Assembly: GCA_027704905.1 (NCBI GenBank)
Contig: CM051006.1
Location: 11,046,225-11,110,224, forward strand
DNA from: Muraenolepis orangiensis
Lineage: Eukaryota > Chordata > Actinopteri > Gadiformes > Muraenolepididae
Reading direction: 5' to 3'
Length of the DNA: 64,000 nucleotides
Shown one piece after another: positions 62,895-64,000 of this stretch (position 1 is its first letter; every line of letters begins with the position of its first letter). The position numbers were made by a program, and so were the translations under genes. Below the pieces are notes generated by a model. The model did no database searches and was not told the origin of the DNA. It was given only the letters and a program-made list of their open reading frames with translations.

Positions 62895-63011
62895 CATTAT
62901 ACACCGAATGGATACTGTTCTCTGTCTGTAGTTGAACTTATCTGACACACTGGTCATTTTCATTAAACCTTACAAGCTAGCAAGCTAGCGGTGACACAAC
63001 AGAATCTAAGC

Positions 63012-63150
<139 letters not shown>

Positions 63151-63308
63151 TCCATTATTCGGTGTGTGTATATATATATATATACCATTATACACCGAAT
63201 GGATACCGTTCTCTGTCTGTAGTTGAACTTATCTGACACACTGGTCATTTTCATTAAACCTTACAAGCTAGCAAGCTAGCGGTGACACAACAGAATCTAA
63301 GCACTTAC

Positions 63309-63465
63309 CTCTATAATTGAAGATGAACTTCTCGTAAAATAACTTGTATCCTTTTTCCAGTTTAGACTTCACTGTAGAGGGTTCATTCACTAGTCGAACC
63401 ACATCGTCTTGACCGACTTTTGGAAGGTTATGCAGCGATGTTGTCCAGCGATAACTGTCCGCCAT
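63309..63465 (-). pseudogene. SWIM ORF exon 1 (second contig)
   Basis: Reverse-strand copy of exon 1 with an intact donor and one H-to-P change (VNEHS to VNEPS). Part of exon 2 remains at about 62586-62632 with its acceptor. As in unit 2 it runs into a Gypsy 3' end, so exons 3-5 are missing. Confidence 0.75.
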
Positions 63466-64000
63466 GGTGAATGCCAAGGTGAATGCATTAACCGGAACTT
63501 GGGATACACTGCTTCGGCGGGTACTTCCGGCGTTCTAATCTACCGTGATATAGGCCTATTCTGATTCCGACAGATTCACGACAGTATCATTTGCAGCTGA
63601 AAAAAAGCCACACACAATGTTCTTGTATTTCCACAATGTATTTCCGTGTTTCAAAAGAAAAGTCAGAACACCAAAGCATTAGAACTAGGGCTGTCAAAGT
63701 TAACACGTTAACGCATGTGATTAATCTCGAGACTTTAACGCACACTATTTTAGAGTTTTTAACTCTAATTAATCACAGAATCCGGTTTAAACGGAGGAGA
63801 TGGGAGTGGGGGGGGGGGGGGGCGAGCTGCGCGATCAGCGGCGAACATTGACGGGGGTAGGGGGTCCCTGAGTATCACCTCGTAGAAAAAAAACAATGGG
63901 CCGATCTACCTGTTTTATGGGCCGGGCCGATCAGACAAGACAAACAAGTTGTGTCGGCCCAAAAGGCACGTCGGCCTACGGTCTGCCAGATGGCCAGTTC
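63466..64000. other. Non-coding flank of SWIM ORF exon 1, second contig
   Basis: Reverse counterpart of about 20779-21405. It keeps the segment around 63890-63950 that unit 2 has lost, has a G-run near 63809-63822, and lacks the AACTAGAACAGGGGTTCCC segment seen in the other copies. The window ends inside it. Confidence 0.55.

Overview
The window is vertebrate nuclear DNA, most probably from a teleost fish. It holds split genes with GT-AG introns, several generations of L2/CR1-type LINEs, three distinct Ty3/Gypsy elements, a pogo/Tigger-type DNA transposon, hAT-like ends and long CT/TA/CA microsatellites. There is no prokaryotic gene organisation. A run of exactly 1000 N (47478-48477) separates two contigs.

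Layout. 1-10219 (copy A) and 35216-46902 (copy A') are nearly identical direct copies. Each holds a 16-bp-TIR element, a decayed Gypsy remnant (Gypsy-1), a multi-exon SWIM zinc-finger ORF, a VNTR and the last exon(s) of a TRPV channel paralogue on the minus strand. 10786-22569 is a second version of part of that unit. It is split at 12332/12333 by Gypsy-2, an 8.3 kb Gypsy element whose 5' half (LTR fragment, PNMA-like gag, protease) is inverted relative to its pol. 22124-22569 is the 3' end of a third Gypsy element. 23300-34063 (minus) is a complete TRPV1/TRPV2-like cation-channel gene, which I resolve into 14 coding exons (2136 nt, 711 aa). 46903-47477 is another LINE fragment ending at the gap.

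After the gap, 48478-64000 is an inverted, slightly diverged copy of 20779-35083. It carries the TRPV gene on the plus strand with a 5-nt frameshift in an ankyrin exon, a damaged GC splice donor and a private 1.5 kb LINE insertion. It may be the other haplotype placed in reverse orientation, or a real inverted paralogue.

How it fits together. The only clear host gene is the vanilloid TRP channel: N-terminal ankyrin repeats, six membrane segments, a TIGMGELAF pore filter and a TRP box. The divergent exon 13-14 remnants show that the locus is a small tandem TRPV cluster whose duplicated units also carried the SWIM-ORF/Gypsy-1 block. Mobile elements supply most of the rest and serve as markers: empty sites for Gypsy-2 (5365-5368) and for the pogo element (8769-8770) lie in copy A. 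All family assignments come from reading translated motifs; no database search was possible.
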